A stretch of 64,000 bases of DNA, from NCBI RefSeq assembly GCF_000003195.3, contig NC_012873.2:24277317-24341316 (forward strand), in the 5' to 3' direction. This DNA comes from Sorghum bicolor (Eukaryota > Streptophyta > Magnoliopsida > Poales > Poaceae). The notes beneath the pieces are model-generated. The model was not told the origin of the DNA. It did no database searches and was given only the letters and a program-made list of their open reading frames with translations. Shown in pieces: positions 19,554-30,331 of the stretch. The first letter of the stretch is position 1. Each line of letters opens with the position of its first letter. A program made the translations under genes and the position numbers.

Positions 19554-22160
19554 ATGTCGACTACCGAATTCGATTTGGAGAACGTCATCCCCGTGACGAA
19601 AGCCAATCTCAGAGATGAGCAGAAGCAAGCTATTGCAAAAGCTATGGAGGATTACAAGCAGCAATGTTTGAAGTCCTTCAGTATCAACAGGAGTGGCGAG
19701 GTGATCTAGAAGGAAGCACTGCCGGCGCCTTGGCAGGTTACTTTTGAAGCCAATCCTAGTAAACTTCAGGACATGGTTGATAGTGCTATTAACCGTGCCT
19801 TGATCAATCAAGCTGGTGTGCTGTCCAATACGGTTTTCAACGCCGTGGCTAGAACTTTCAAAGAAGGACAATTGCCACCAAACTATGTGGGCCCTGTCTA
19901 TCATCAGCCAGGATCACCAGTTGTCACGGCTCCATCGGCTGCTACGGCCGCTGCGGGTACAGAAACTACCATTCCTCAAGGCACGTCAGGAGTCACTAAC
20001 GCGCAATCTACGCCGATGACAACCAATCCATCGTCAGATGAGCAGATCAAGCTTACTACGGATCTATTGGCATCGGCAATGTCGGGGTCAGTTCCTCCCA
20101 ACTGGTGAGGTTATGGTATGCCCCCAGAGATGATGTTGAAGACTCCTGGAACATCTCAGACGGCTGACACGAGAGGCAAGGCTCCTATGGCATCGGCACC
20201 TCCAAATTTGCCGATGAATCAGAGTCCCCAGTATACTAAAACTACTACTGCAAGACCTAACATTGGGAACTCTCAAGCTCCAATGTTTCAGATGCCTAAC
20301 GCATCGGCAGATTCGATGCTGACGCAGTAGGGGTTCATGACACAACCAGGGTTTGGCAATTCAATGAGGATGCCCAATCTTCAGTCATCGGCAGGGTTCG
20401 TGCCGATGAATGCTAATAATGGATGGACAGGGCAGCTAGTCTTTCCACAGATGCCTCAGCAGAATCATCAGGCTGTTGGATTCCAACAAGGACAGATCCA
20501 ACCTAGATTGTAGAATCAAGGATTGATCAACCAGCCGATGAATCTGGGATAGCAGATTGGTGGTCAGATGGTTAATCTCATGTTCCATGCAGATCGTGCA
20601 CCTCAGTGACACGTGGAAGCTTACCACTAGGTGCCAGATCCACAACCACCCCATCGGCAGGATGCCGATGCTTATTGGGCCGATAAGATTGCTGAAGTAA
20701 TGAGAGAACAATTTGGGATAAAACCCAAAGTCAACACTTACTCTTATCGGACACTGTATCCTCCTGCATATGATTTAATCCCGCTTCCAAATCGGTACAA
20801 GGTGCCGGATTTCACTAAGTTTTCTAGGCAGGAAGATACATCGACCATGGAGCATGTCAACAGGTTCATCATCTAGTGTGGAGAAGCTGCTAACAGGGAT
20901 GAATTGAGGGTTCGATTGTTTTCATCATCTTTATCTGGATCGGCTTTCACCTGGTTTATATCATTATCTCCTAATTCAGTGATTACATGGGCCGATCTGG
21001 AGAAGCAGTTTCACAAGTACTTCTTTTCTGGAGTCCATGAGAAGAAGATTACCGATTTGGTCAGATTGAAGCAGTGCAACGATGAATCGGTTGAAAGCTT
21101 TGTGCAGAGGTTGCGGGAAGTCAAGAACAAATGTTATAGTCTGGTTTTGGACGATCGGCAGCTAGCCGATTTGGCTTTCCAGGGTTTGTTGCCACATATC
21201 AGGGACAAATATGCTTCTCAAGAGTTCGAGAGCCTAAGTCACTTGGTATAGAGGATTTCCGACCAGGATATCAAACCCTTTGAACCCAAGAGAGCATGGA
21301 ACAAAAAGGTGTCATTTGTTGACGAGGCAGCAAGCTCAGATTCTGATGAAGGGCTAGTCATCGGCTTGGCAGAGTGGGTGAAGAACAAGAAGCCGATGTC
21401 TTGTCCTTTTGGGCATAAAGAGCTAGAGAAGTTCACATTCGATATCACCAAAGCTGATAGGATATTTGACTTTATACTTCAGGAAGGTCAGATCAAATTG
21501 TCACCCAATCATGTAATGCCATCGGTAGAAGAATTAAAGAAGATGAAATACTACAAGTGGCACAATGCAACTACTCACAGCACTAATGAATGCAAGATTT
21601 TTAGACAACAGCTGCAATCGGCTATCAAATCTAGAAGAATCAAATTTGATAGTTCCAAAGCTCAGAAGCCGATGAAGATCAATCAACATCCTTTCCCAAC
21701 AAATATGTTGGATGCCAAGGGAAAAACCAAGGTCTTGACGTCAGAAGCAGCTGAAAGGAGTGCATCGGTACATCCTTAGCATCAAATTACTGCTGCTGAT
21801 GCCAAAGGAAAAGGCTTGATCCAAGAGGGAGCTAACTTAGGAAGGCCTCCCCGATCTGGTATTGTGATAACTGATAGAAGGCCTCGGGAGACTTGGCAGC
21901 AATGTGAGGATCGTTATCAGCGTCAGCAAGAAGACCATCGTCGGGAAGAAGAATGACGCCGTCAAGAGTGGAATCGGCACAAAGATCACTGGAATTGCCC
22001 GTTCTTTATCCATTACTGGGAGCAGAACATTAAATTGCCCACTGTTAGGGACTGTCTTGAATGTAATGGTTATGATCGGTATGACAGGTCCGATCGGCGC
22101 TATCACGATGATGGTCGGCGGTTTAATGGGCCGATTAGGGGAAGAGCTTCCGTTCATGAT
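19554..22160 (+). pseudogene. D1 gag polyprotein
   Basis: From ATG at 19554 one frame runs to about 22160 with ten in-frame stops (19707, 20106, 20328, 20511, 20550, 20607, 20628, 20874, 21249, 21777). Comparison with D2 shows eight are CAG to TAG, one TGG to TGA and one probably CGA to TGA. Domains in order: a Gln/Met/Pro-rich N-terminal part, then the gag core (YKVPDFTKFSRQEDTST, FSSSLSGSAFTWFISLS, ESFVQRLREVKNKCYSL), a CKWHN...HSTNEC zinc-knuckle-like site near 21555, an Arg-rich region, and a second Cys/His block (WNCPFF...CLECNGYDRYD). A one-base loss near 22165 shifts into the protease frame. Confidence 0.8.
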
Positions 22161-22180
22161 CGGCTGGGGGCAGACTCAGT

Positions 22181-23143
22181 GTGCATGATAGGCTTGGTGA
22201 TCGTATCGAATATTTTCCCACGAACCAGGAAGAGCTTGAAGAGATGGCTAATGCACGAGTTCCCGATGAGTTTATATTTTGCAGGGATGCTAATACTCAT
22301 CCTTTGGAGTCAAGGGAACATCGTCATCCATCGGCAAGGCAGTCACCACTTCCCCCATGGTGTCCAGAGGGGTTGACTAAGACACAGAAAAGGAGGCTGC
22401 AACACGAAAGCTGGGAAGAGCTATGCAAGGGTGAGAACTCTGGCCAGTCTGGGGATCAGCAACAATCAGGTCCTAAGGGGAAAGGGCCATCGACAGCTGT
22501 TAACATGGTATTTATGTTGCCGATGGAATTCCTTGCGCCGTCTAGCGATGATGAGGAGTTGGAGTTTTCCGACCAGATAGCTCAGTTGGCTCTGGATCCG
22601 ATGACAGCTATCTTCGAAAAGCCTGCCGACGATGAAAGGCAGCATCTTAAAGCTCTGTTTGTCAAAGGAAGGGTTGATGGTCAGCCAATAACCAAGATAT
22701 TAATTGATGGTGGAGCTGCTATCAACATCATGCCGTATGCAGTATATCAGAAGCTTGGAAAAGGGGATCAAGACTTGACCAAGACCGATATGATGCTAAA
22801 GGACTTCGAGGGAAATGTGTCTCCAGTTAAGGGGGCAATATGCGTCGAGTTGACCATCGGCAGCAAAACCTTGCCGACAACTTTCTTCGTGATCAGCGGG
22901 AAAGGTGCTTATAATTTGCTGCTAGGGAGAGATTGGATTCATGCTAATTGTTGCATCCCGTCTACAATGCACCAGTGCTTGGCCCAGTGGGTAGGTGACA
23001 AGATTGAGATTGTCCTGGGGGATTCTTCTTATGTCATCGCATCGACAGAGGCAGATACTTATGAGAGGACTAGGTGTATTTCGAGAGAAGTTTGGGAGAA
23101 GGATTTCCTCAAAGTTGTCGATTATGAGATTCCACCGATCTAA
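22181..23143 (+). pseudogene. D1 protease region
   Basis: The open frame contains KALFVKGRVDGQPITKILI, the active-site block IDGGAAINIMP and LLLGRDWIHANCCIPST. The catalytic Asp is followed by Gly-Gly instead of Ser/Thr-Gly, as in many grass Tat-type proteins. The upstream part (RIEYFPTNQEELEEMANARV) is the end of gag. It ends at TAA where D2 has CAA, so the stop is secondary. Confidence 0.75.
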
Positions 23144-23169
23144 GCAGTCGGTTTTGACGAGGAGTTTTA

Positions 23170-24241
23170 ATGGATAGGTTTGCCGATGATGGAAAATTAG
23201 GCCAAGGATTCACATCGGCCGATGATTTGGTAGAGATAGATATAGGTAGTGGTGATAAACCTAGGCCTACTTTTATTAGTGCTAAGTTAAATTCTGAGTG
23301 TAAGCGACAGTTAACCGATTTGTTAAAGGAATATAAAGATTGCTTTGCTTGGGATTATACTGAGATGCCTGGTTTGGACCGATCGATTGTTGAAGATCGG
23401 TTACCCATCAAGTCTGGATTTCGGCCACATCAACAGCCAGCTCGCCGATGTAATCCTAATATCTTCCTGATATTAAGGCCAAAATAACCAAACTTATCGA
23501 AGCTAAATTTATTCAGCAGTGTCGGTACGTCGAGTGGATTTCCAATGTTGTTCCAGTATACAAGAAAAATGGAAAGCTTCGGGTTTGCATTGATTTCAGG
23601 AATCTTAATAAAGCTACACCGATGGATGGCTACCTAATGCCGGTTCCCGATCTACTAGTTGATGCTGCGGCTGGGCATCGGATCATCAGCTTTATGGATG
23701 GCAATGCAGGATACAATCAAATATTCATGGCTGAAGAAGATATTTTGCAAAGACTGCATTTAGATGTCCCGGTCATGTTGGGTTGTTTGAATGGATAGTC
23801 ATGGCCTTTGGTTTGACAAATGCTGGTGCTACTTATCAAAGGGCTATGAATTTTATCTTTCATGAGTTCATCGGCAAGCTGGTGGAAATTTATATTGATG
23901 ATGTGGTGGTTAAGTCTGGAGATTTCACAAAGCATCTTGCCGATTTGCGAAAGGTGTTGGAATGCACAAGGAAGCATGGTTTAAAGATGAAACCTAATAA
24001 GTGTGCATTTGGTGTATCAGCAGGGCAATTTCTTGGTTTCATGGTGCATCAAAGGGGGATTGAAATTAGTAGGAGATCCATTGATGCTATCAGCAAAATA
24101 GTTGCTCCTACCAACAAAACTGAGCTCCAGTCCTTGATCGGCAAGGTAAATTTTATCAGGAGATTTATATCTAACTTGTCTGGTAAAATTCGTGCTTTCA
24201 GTCCTTTACTCAAATTGAAAGCCGATCAAGAGTTCGTATAG
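23170..24241 (+). pseudogene. D1 reverse transcriptase
   Basis: N-terminal block LLKEYKDCFAWDYTEMPG, then a one-base deletion near 23460. The palm continues (IDFRNLNKATPMDGYLMP, SFMDGNAGYNQIF), a one-base insertion near 23745 shifts again, and the catalytic YIDDVVVKS and thumb (FLGFMVHQRGIEI, LIGKVNFIRRFISNLSGK) follow. TAG at 24239 replaces Trp. D2 lacks these frameshifts but has others, so the ancestral frame can be inferred by comparison. Confidence 0.8.
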
Positions 24242-24256
24242 GGAAAAGAGCAACGG

Positions 24257-25300
24257 TTGGCTTTAGATGAAATCAAGAATTATTTGGTAAATCCTCCGGT
24301 TCTGATTCCACCTCAGCAAGGAAAGCCCTTCAGATTATATTTATCTACCGATGGTATGGTCATCGGTTCGGCTTTAATTCAAGAATTTGAAGGGAAGGAA
24401 CATGTGATTTATTATTTAAGCAGGACATTGATTGATGCTGAGACTAGGTATTCGGCTATTGAAAAGTTATGTTTGTGTCTTTATTTCTCATGTATTAAGT
24501 TGAGACACTATTTGTTATCGGCTGAATGCATTGTTATATGCAAAGATGATGTGGTCTGATATATGCTGTCTATGCCGATTATGAGTGGCAGGATCGGTAA
24601 GTGGATTTTGGCACTGTCGGAATTCGATTTGCGTTACGAATCGGCTAAAGCGGTTAAGGGACAGATTATGGCCGATTTTGTAACTCAACATTGCGGTACA
24701 GTGGAGACTCTGGAAATTGTACCTTGGACGCTCTTCTTGGAAGGATCCACGTGTGACCGGGGGGCAGGGATCGGCATAGTGTTAATTTCCCTTAGCGGAA
24801 GGAAGTATGAGTTCTCCTTGCCGATTGTTGCCACGTCAACGAATAATCAAGCTGAGTATCAAGCTTTGATAAAGGGGTTGGAATTGCTAAGAGAAGTTCA
24901 TGCTGATGCTATTGAAATCTTCGGGGATTCTATGCTGGTTATAAATCAATTGACTGGAAGCTATGAATGCCGAAGCGGAGTCCCGATAACTTATCACGAA
25001 AGGAGTATGCAATTATTAAAGGAATTCAAAGATTTCCGGTTAGAGCATGTTCCTCGGTTGCATAATGAAGAGGCTAATCGGTTGGCTCAGCATGCCTCAA
25101 GATATCAGCCCATGTTAAACGCAATATCAGCAATCAGTGCCGATGATTGGAGAAAAGAAATCATTGATTATTTAAAGGATCCATCAAAGAAAGTTGAGAG
25201 ACGTGTTCGGTTTCAAGCCACCAAGTATGTGCTCCTCGAAGATGAATTATATTATCGAACCATTGATGGGATTCTTCTCAGGTGCTTAGGTGATGATGAG
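24257..25300 (+). pseudogene. D1 RNase H and second archaeal-type RNase H
   Basis: The first RNase H has LYLSTDGMVIGSALIQE, YYLSRTL and AIEKLCLCLYF. After a stop at 24557 the second domain has FLEGSTC, NNQAEYQALIKGLELL, IFGDSMLVINQL and NEEANRLAQHAS. The second domain is the Tat-lineage hallmark. Its first catalytic Asp has become Glu (FLEGS; FFDGS in D2), while the Glu and second Asp remain. Confidence 0.8.
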
Positions 25301-26404
25301 CCTGAAAGTTTAATGGGAGAAATCCATGAAGGAGTATGTGGAGCACATGAGTCGGCTTTTAAGATGAAGTGGATGATTAGGAGGAATGGGTATTATTGGC
25401 CAACCATACTTGAAGATTGCTTTAAATATTTCAAGGGGTGTCAAGGATTTTAGAAATTTGGTAATGTTCAAAGAGCACCCGCATCGGCCATGAATCCTAT
25501 TATCAAACCTTGGCCGTTTCGAGGATGGGCTATTGACTTGATCGGCCAGATTTATCCGCCATCCAGCAAAGGACATAAGTTTATCTTGGTTGCCACTGAT
25601 TATTTCACCAAATGGTTTGAAGCTATTCCTTTGAAGAAAGTTACATCGGCCAATATGATTGATTTTGTGAAGGAGCATATTATTTACCGATTTGGAATTC
25701 CTCAAACAATTACTACCGATCAGGGTACTATGTTTACATCAGGGGAGTTTGATGAGTTCGCAATCGGTATGGGAATTAAGGTGTTTAATTCTTCTCCTTA
25801 TTATGCTCAAGCTAATGGGCAGGCCGAGGCATCTAACAAAGAAATTATTAAACTTATTAAGCGAAAGATTGATGAGAATCCTAGAAAGTGGCATACATTG
25901 TTGAATGAAGCTTTATGGTCATATCGGATGGCTTGTCATGGGTCGACCAAAGTTTCACCTTATCAGTTGGTGTATGGACATGATGCAGTGCTACCTTGGG
26001 AGATTAAGACTGGGTCTAGGCGACTATCTTTTCAAGATCAATTGGCTGCCGATGATTATGCTACCCTGATGACAGACGAATTGGATGATTTAGCAGGGCA
26101 TCGGCTGAAAGCTTTGATAAGTATAGAAGAAAATAAGAAAAGAGTTGCCAGATGGTATGATAAGAAAGTAAAGGCTAAGGAGTTTGCCGATGGAGACTTA
26201 GTATGGAAGCTAATCTTACCGATTAGGACTAAAGATTCAAAATTTGGGAAGTGGTCTCCCAATTGGGAGGGTCCCTATCGGATAAATCGATCTGCTCCTG
26301 GCAACGCCTATATCTTAGAAACTCTCGAAGGAGTTGAATTTCCTAGAGCATTGAACGGCAAATATTTAAAGAGATATCACCCTGGTATATGGCTTGATGT
26401 ATGA
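25301..26404 (+). pseudogene. D1 integrase
   Basis: The zinc domain has EIHEGVCGAH and CFKYFKGCQGF followed by TAG. The last Cys of the Cys pair is Phe here and Cys in D2, but the TAG is shared. From 25490 the catalytic core is uninterrupted: Asp in WAIDLIG, Asp in TTDQGTMF, Glu in NGQAEASNKE. The C-terminal part ends KYLKRYHPGIWLDV. No chromodomain, as expected for Tat. Confidence 0.8.
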
Positions 26405-26414
26405 AAGTTTAAGT

Positions 26415-26435
26415 GCCGATAACATTCCTATCGGC
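26415..26435 (+). terminator. Twin hairpin 1 between converging genes of D1
   Basis: GCCGATA, seven-base loop, TATCGGC. It begins 11 bases after the pol stop. It is conserved in D2 at 55375-55395. A role in 3'-end formation is inference. Confidence 0.5.
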
Positions 26436-26481
26436 TGGATTAAAAGTGTATTTGGGGCCGGACTTAATGTTCTAAAAGGAT

Positions 26482-26502
26482 GCCGATAACAGTCCTATCG
26501 GC
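26482..26502 (+). terminator. Twin hairpin 2 between converging genes of D1
   Basis: Same stem as hairpin 1, loop differing by one base, 67 bases further on. D2 has the pair 66 bases apart (55375 and 55441). Confidence 0.5.
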
Positions 26503-26553
26503 TGGACCGAAATAATTAAGAGGAAAGAGCAAAGTGTGCCGCCGATGAGGAAT

Positions 26554-29500
26554 TCATATATTTAACAAAGCCTGGATCATCGATATGGCACGCAAATGGA
26601 TCTAGTTGGCTTCTTCTATCTCCTTCATGTCATCATCGGCCCTCTTCTTCATTTGCAGTGCTTTGCGGGCTTGGACATTTCGCTCTTGTTCAAGAATCTT
26701 GATCGCCTCAGGCAGCTGGCTTTCTTCCTGTTGAGCTTGGGACAAAGCTTCTTCTACCTGTTTGAGTTCTGCAAACAGGGCTTCTCTCTTTGCCGATAGA
26801 TCAGAGATCTTGTGCTTCAGTACATCTCCTGAGGATTTCAGAACGCCGATACTCTTATGCTTCTCATCGGCAAGGAGTTTCACTTTCATCATCTCCTCTG
26901 AGAGCTGAGCGTGAGCAGCTCTATCGGCAAGACGCTGAGCAGCCTTTTGATACTGCAGCTGACGACTCTCTAAATGTGCAGCCTGGAAAAGAATCTCCTC
27001 GGCATCGGTGGGGATTTGACCTCTGAGAGCCTTGAACAGGACTTTGGCTGGGTCAGAGTCATCGACCAATTGCGCTGTATCTTGATGGAGAAGGGCTGAC
27101 AGCTCCGCCAGCTTTGCTTTAATCTCTACAGATGAGATTCCAATTGCTCGAGAAGAACTGGCTTCCTCGCCTTCGTCCTCAGAAATCTCGATGGCGAAGG
27201 AGAACAGGCTGTCGGGAGAATCCTGTTCCTGAAAGAGAAGACAGAATAAGTTATTTTTATGATCAAGTACTGATAACAATAAAAATGAAGATCGGGTAAC
27301 TTACTTGCTTCAGAGCTATCTCTCGCCTTTGACTAGTTGAAGCCGATGGAATCACAGGCTGATCGGCTGGGATTGCCAATGAAAATATGTCAGCTGCAAG
27401 ATTGACAGAAGTTATTAACAAATTGGAAAAAAGTAGGTTCATCGGCAATAAATAAAGAGTATGTTACCTTGGGAAGGTGCAATACTAGTCTGAATCGAGG
27501 AAACTACCGATGCTATGATTAAGCTTGCTGGATCGGCAGTCTGCTCGCGTACATCAGCTGATGTTTCTTCTGGCTGAGGTACTTCTGGTTGAGGTTCTTC
27601 TGGCTGAAGTTCTTCTGTTTGGATTTCTTCTTGTGATTGAAGAGGAGACGGTGCTGGTTGTATCTAGGCTTCTGGAGGAGAAGGGGACGATTCTACTAGA
27701 ATCGGAGATACTGGGGGAGGAGAAGGCGTTACTGTTCTCTGGCGCTTTGCTTGTAATCTGGTATCTTGGAACCTTTTCTCTTCGGTTGACTGGACTGGGG
27801 GGCATCGGCAGTCGTACTTCTGGTCTTTGCCAACGTACCGGTGTGCTGATACAACAGTGAGAAGACTGTGGGTACAAGTGTAATAAGTATAAGAATGGAA
27901 TCAGTATAAGAACTCGAAAATTTACCTTGAAGGCTTGTGCTAGGGTAGAGGTAGCTACCGATGAGGATATCTTCGCCCGCTTGGTGGTAACTTTCTTGAG
28001 ACGCACACCCCGATGCATTATGGCATCCACGATTGGAGCGTTGTTGCCGATCAAAGAGATCGGGCCCGATGGAAGGAGCTCAATCGGCTTGCCACTCCTG
28101 CTGACCAATGGGCTGCATATAACAAGGAAGTAAGAAACCGATGGAAACTGAAAATGAAAGGATTGAAACATCGGTTCAGAAGTACTTACAGTGTTATCGG
28201 GGACTTTGTATTGAGGGTCGATCATGCCACGGTATGTAAGAGCCGATCTGCAGAACAAGTGCTCTTTCCATTCTTCCCACCACTGTTTGTATGCCTGAGT
28301 GATGAAGAGAGCTGGGATCCAAGCCGATAGATCAACATCTGTATCGGCGTTTGGTGGAAGTTGGGCTACCCTGATCCATTCCAGATGGGTGGTGATAATC
28401 TCCCTCGGCTTTATCACATCGGCGTAGCAAAGTGCAATCGGCAGTTGGCCGAAAGCCAATTGACGAGCTAGTGCCGATGGATTGTAGAACTCATAAGTCA
28501 GGTTAGAAGTTTTCCCACTGCCAAAGAAGTTCACTGGTATAGCTCTGGGGGTGATAATTGTCATCATCACCTCACGATCCTTGTTGAGAGTATCATTGAA
28601 GGGGTGGAAAGTCAGAGGTAATATGGTGTCTGGATCTTCATAAGGCATCCATGCCCGCTGTTCCCTAGTCAAACCCTCATACAGAGTTCAGAAGAATCAG
28701 CTAACCTGGTCTGCGTTGCCACCTGTGCCAGGCAAAACTATGGCGGCTTCACCAAAGTTCAGAGGGGAATGAGTTGCCGATTCTTCTTCACCTAGTTCGT
28801 AATCCTCGGCTGTATCTCTAGGGAAGTGCTGTGTGAAGAGACCGAACTCAAGGCGTTTGTGCATGTGGAGACTGAGCCACATGTTGATAAACCACCAGGG
28901 ACCCCCTAAGTTGCCGATGGGTTGACCAAGCAGTAGTTTCTGGGCTACCTGGTGGAGGAGGTGTTAAGCCGAGCCAAGCAGATATCGGCCAAGAGGAAAT
29001 TGGCTGCCATTGGCTAATCTTTCTGCTGCCGATAAGTAAACCAAAGTTGGTCTTGCCGATCGGCCACAGAACACGAATTTATCCAGCCACATGTTCCGAA
29101 AGGTGGTCTGTTCCTTCACATTGGCAGGGCCTGTTCTTCGGTACTTCTGGATGTACCCTGACCAACCGCCGATAGAACGAGTTTCCACCTTAGCACTGGG
29201 TTTGGTATCAAACAGGTGGGTGGTATCAGCAGTGGATACATCTAAGCCGGTGAGCATAAGCACATCGGCAAGTGTGGGAGAAGCAAGGCCATGGTCAAAC
29301 ACAAAAGCATTGAGTGTGTCTGACCAAAACTATGAGGCAGCTATCAATAGTGACTCGTTTCTCTCCATATCGGCAAGAGACAATCTAATGCACTAATCCA
29401 GTTTCCGTTCACCCCATTGGACCTCATTTGAGTTACTGACTCTCAGGAACCATTCCTTCCATCCCTTGGTAGGACTGGGCCAGTAACGGAAAGCATCCTT

Positions 29501-29786
29501 CCATAGATCTAAAGAAAAATTTTTGGCTCTAAAAGGTATTCTGTTTGTCTCCGCGTTTATAAGACCGGTGGGATCCGAGTTTCCTAGTGGACCAAGGCAT
29601 TGAAGATGGGGTTGATCGGTAGGGATAATGATTTTATCAGCCAAATCCTAGAAATTTTTGGGAGCAAAAAGAAGAACAAAAAGAAAAAGGATTTGGTAAG
29701 ACAGATTGCGGATGAACAGGGATACGGTAAAAGTACAAGAAAAAGGGCAGTATGCTGACCTCAGGAACGACGAAGTTGATGGCCAT
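26554..29786 (-). pseudogene. D1 antisense six-exon gene: plant-mobile-domain-like and coiled-coil protein
   Basis: Minus-strand exons inferred from frame and splice signals: 29786-29760, 29647-28190, 28112-27926, 27845-27468, 27393-27305, 27228-26554. Introns are 74-112 bases with GT-AG ends and phases 0,0,0,1,0. Exon 1 encodes MAINFVVPE. Exon 2 (486 codons) resembles the plant mobile domain: ASPTLADVLMLTGLDV, NMWLDKFVFCGRS, FPLGRYLLGSA, VSxFFxTLYEGLTREQRAW, TFHPFNDT, EFYNPSALARQLAFGQLP. Exon 4 is Pro/Gln/Glu-rich. Exon 6 is a heptad-rich coiled coil. D2 keeps the four introns that lie inside it. Breaks here: TAG at 29393 and 29330, TAA at 28964, two TGA near 28690, a 14-base deletion at the exon 3 start, a one-base deletion in exon 4, and TAG at 26602 (CAG in D2). 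The host relatives of this domain (MAIN, MAIL1) act in transposon silencing. The function here is unknown. Confidence 0.75.
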
Positions 29787-29923
29787 CTCCTAGAAGGGGA
29801 GAAGATCGAAAGCTTGGGGGTTGTTGGAGGAAGTACTTGGAGCTCTCAAACAGTGCCGCCGCCAGGAAAGCAGAGTTGGGGCTGTAGAATGATGCGATGG
29901 AGAAGGAGTACCTGAGAAGGAGG

Positions 29924-29931
29924 TATTTATA
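29924..29931 (-). promoter_or_regulatory. TATA box of the D1 antisense gene
   Basis: The minus strand reads CCTATAAATACCTCC, 138 bases before the ATG at 29786. A C/T-rich 5' leader follows. Confidence 0.6.
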
Positions 29932-30318
29932 GGACAAAACGGGCAAGGGCAAATTTGACTTATCTCTTCACCGTATCCGTGAAATCTGAGGATACTCAGG
30001 TGGATATGGTAACTGTTCGCACGGTAATCAAGGGATTGCGCAGGTGATTTGACAGGAAGCGGTCATGATCTGGAGATATTTCACTGTGCGTGATTTCTTG
30101 GTCGGTCCATCAGGAGTTCCCTCTAACGGTAATATTGCCGATGGGCGCATAAAGTGGAGAGATCCGGTTCGGCAGGTTGAGGAATTCGAGGAACCTGCAG
30201 GAGAATCGGGCCAAGGTTGTTCAGATTTAAACGGTTGGTTACCAAATTGGGAGAATTGATTGTGGAAAGGCATCATTACTGCAGAGAATTTTGGAGCATT
30301 AATGATTTCATACTCTGA
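29932..30318 (-). other. Upstream region of the antisense gene
   Basis: Non-coding sequence between the TATA box and the polypurine tract, presumably the antisense promoter. A GCCGAT copy lies near 30136. Nothing else was recognised. Confidence 0.45.
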
Positions 30319-30331
30319 AATTGGGGGCATG
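30319..30331 (+). promoter_or_regulatory. D1 polypurine tract
   Basis: AATTGGGGGCATG immediately before the 3' LTR. Short but correctly placed. Confidence 0.65.

Noticed and set aside
27525..27860. Plus-strand ORF with repeated Leu-Ala-Glu-Val-Leu
   Set aside because: It is the complement of the Pro/Gln/Glu-rich exon 4 of the antisense gene.
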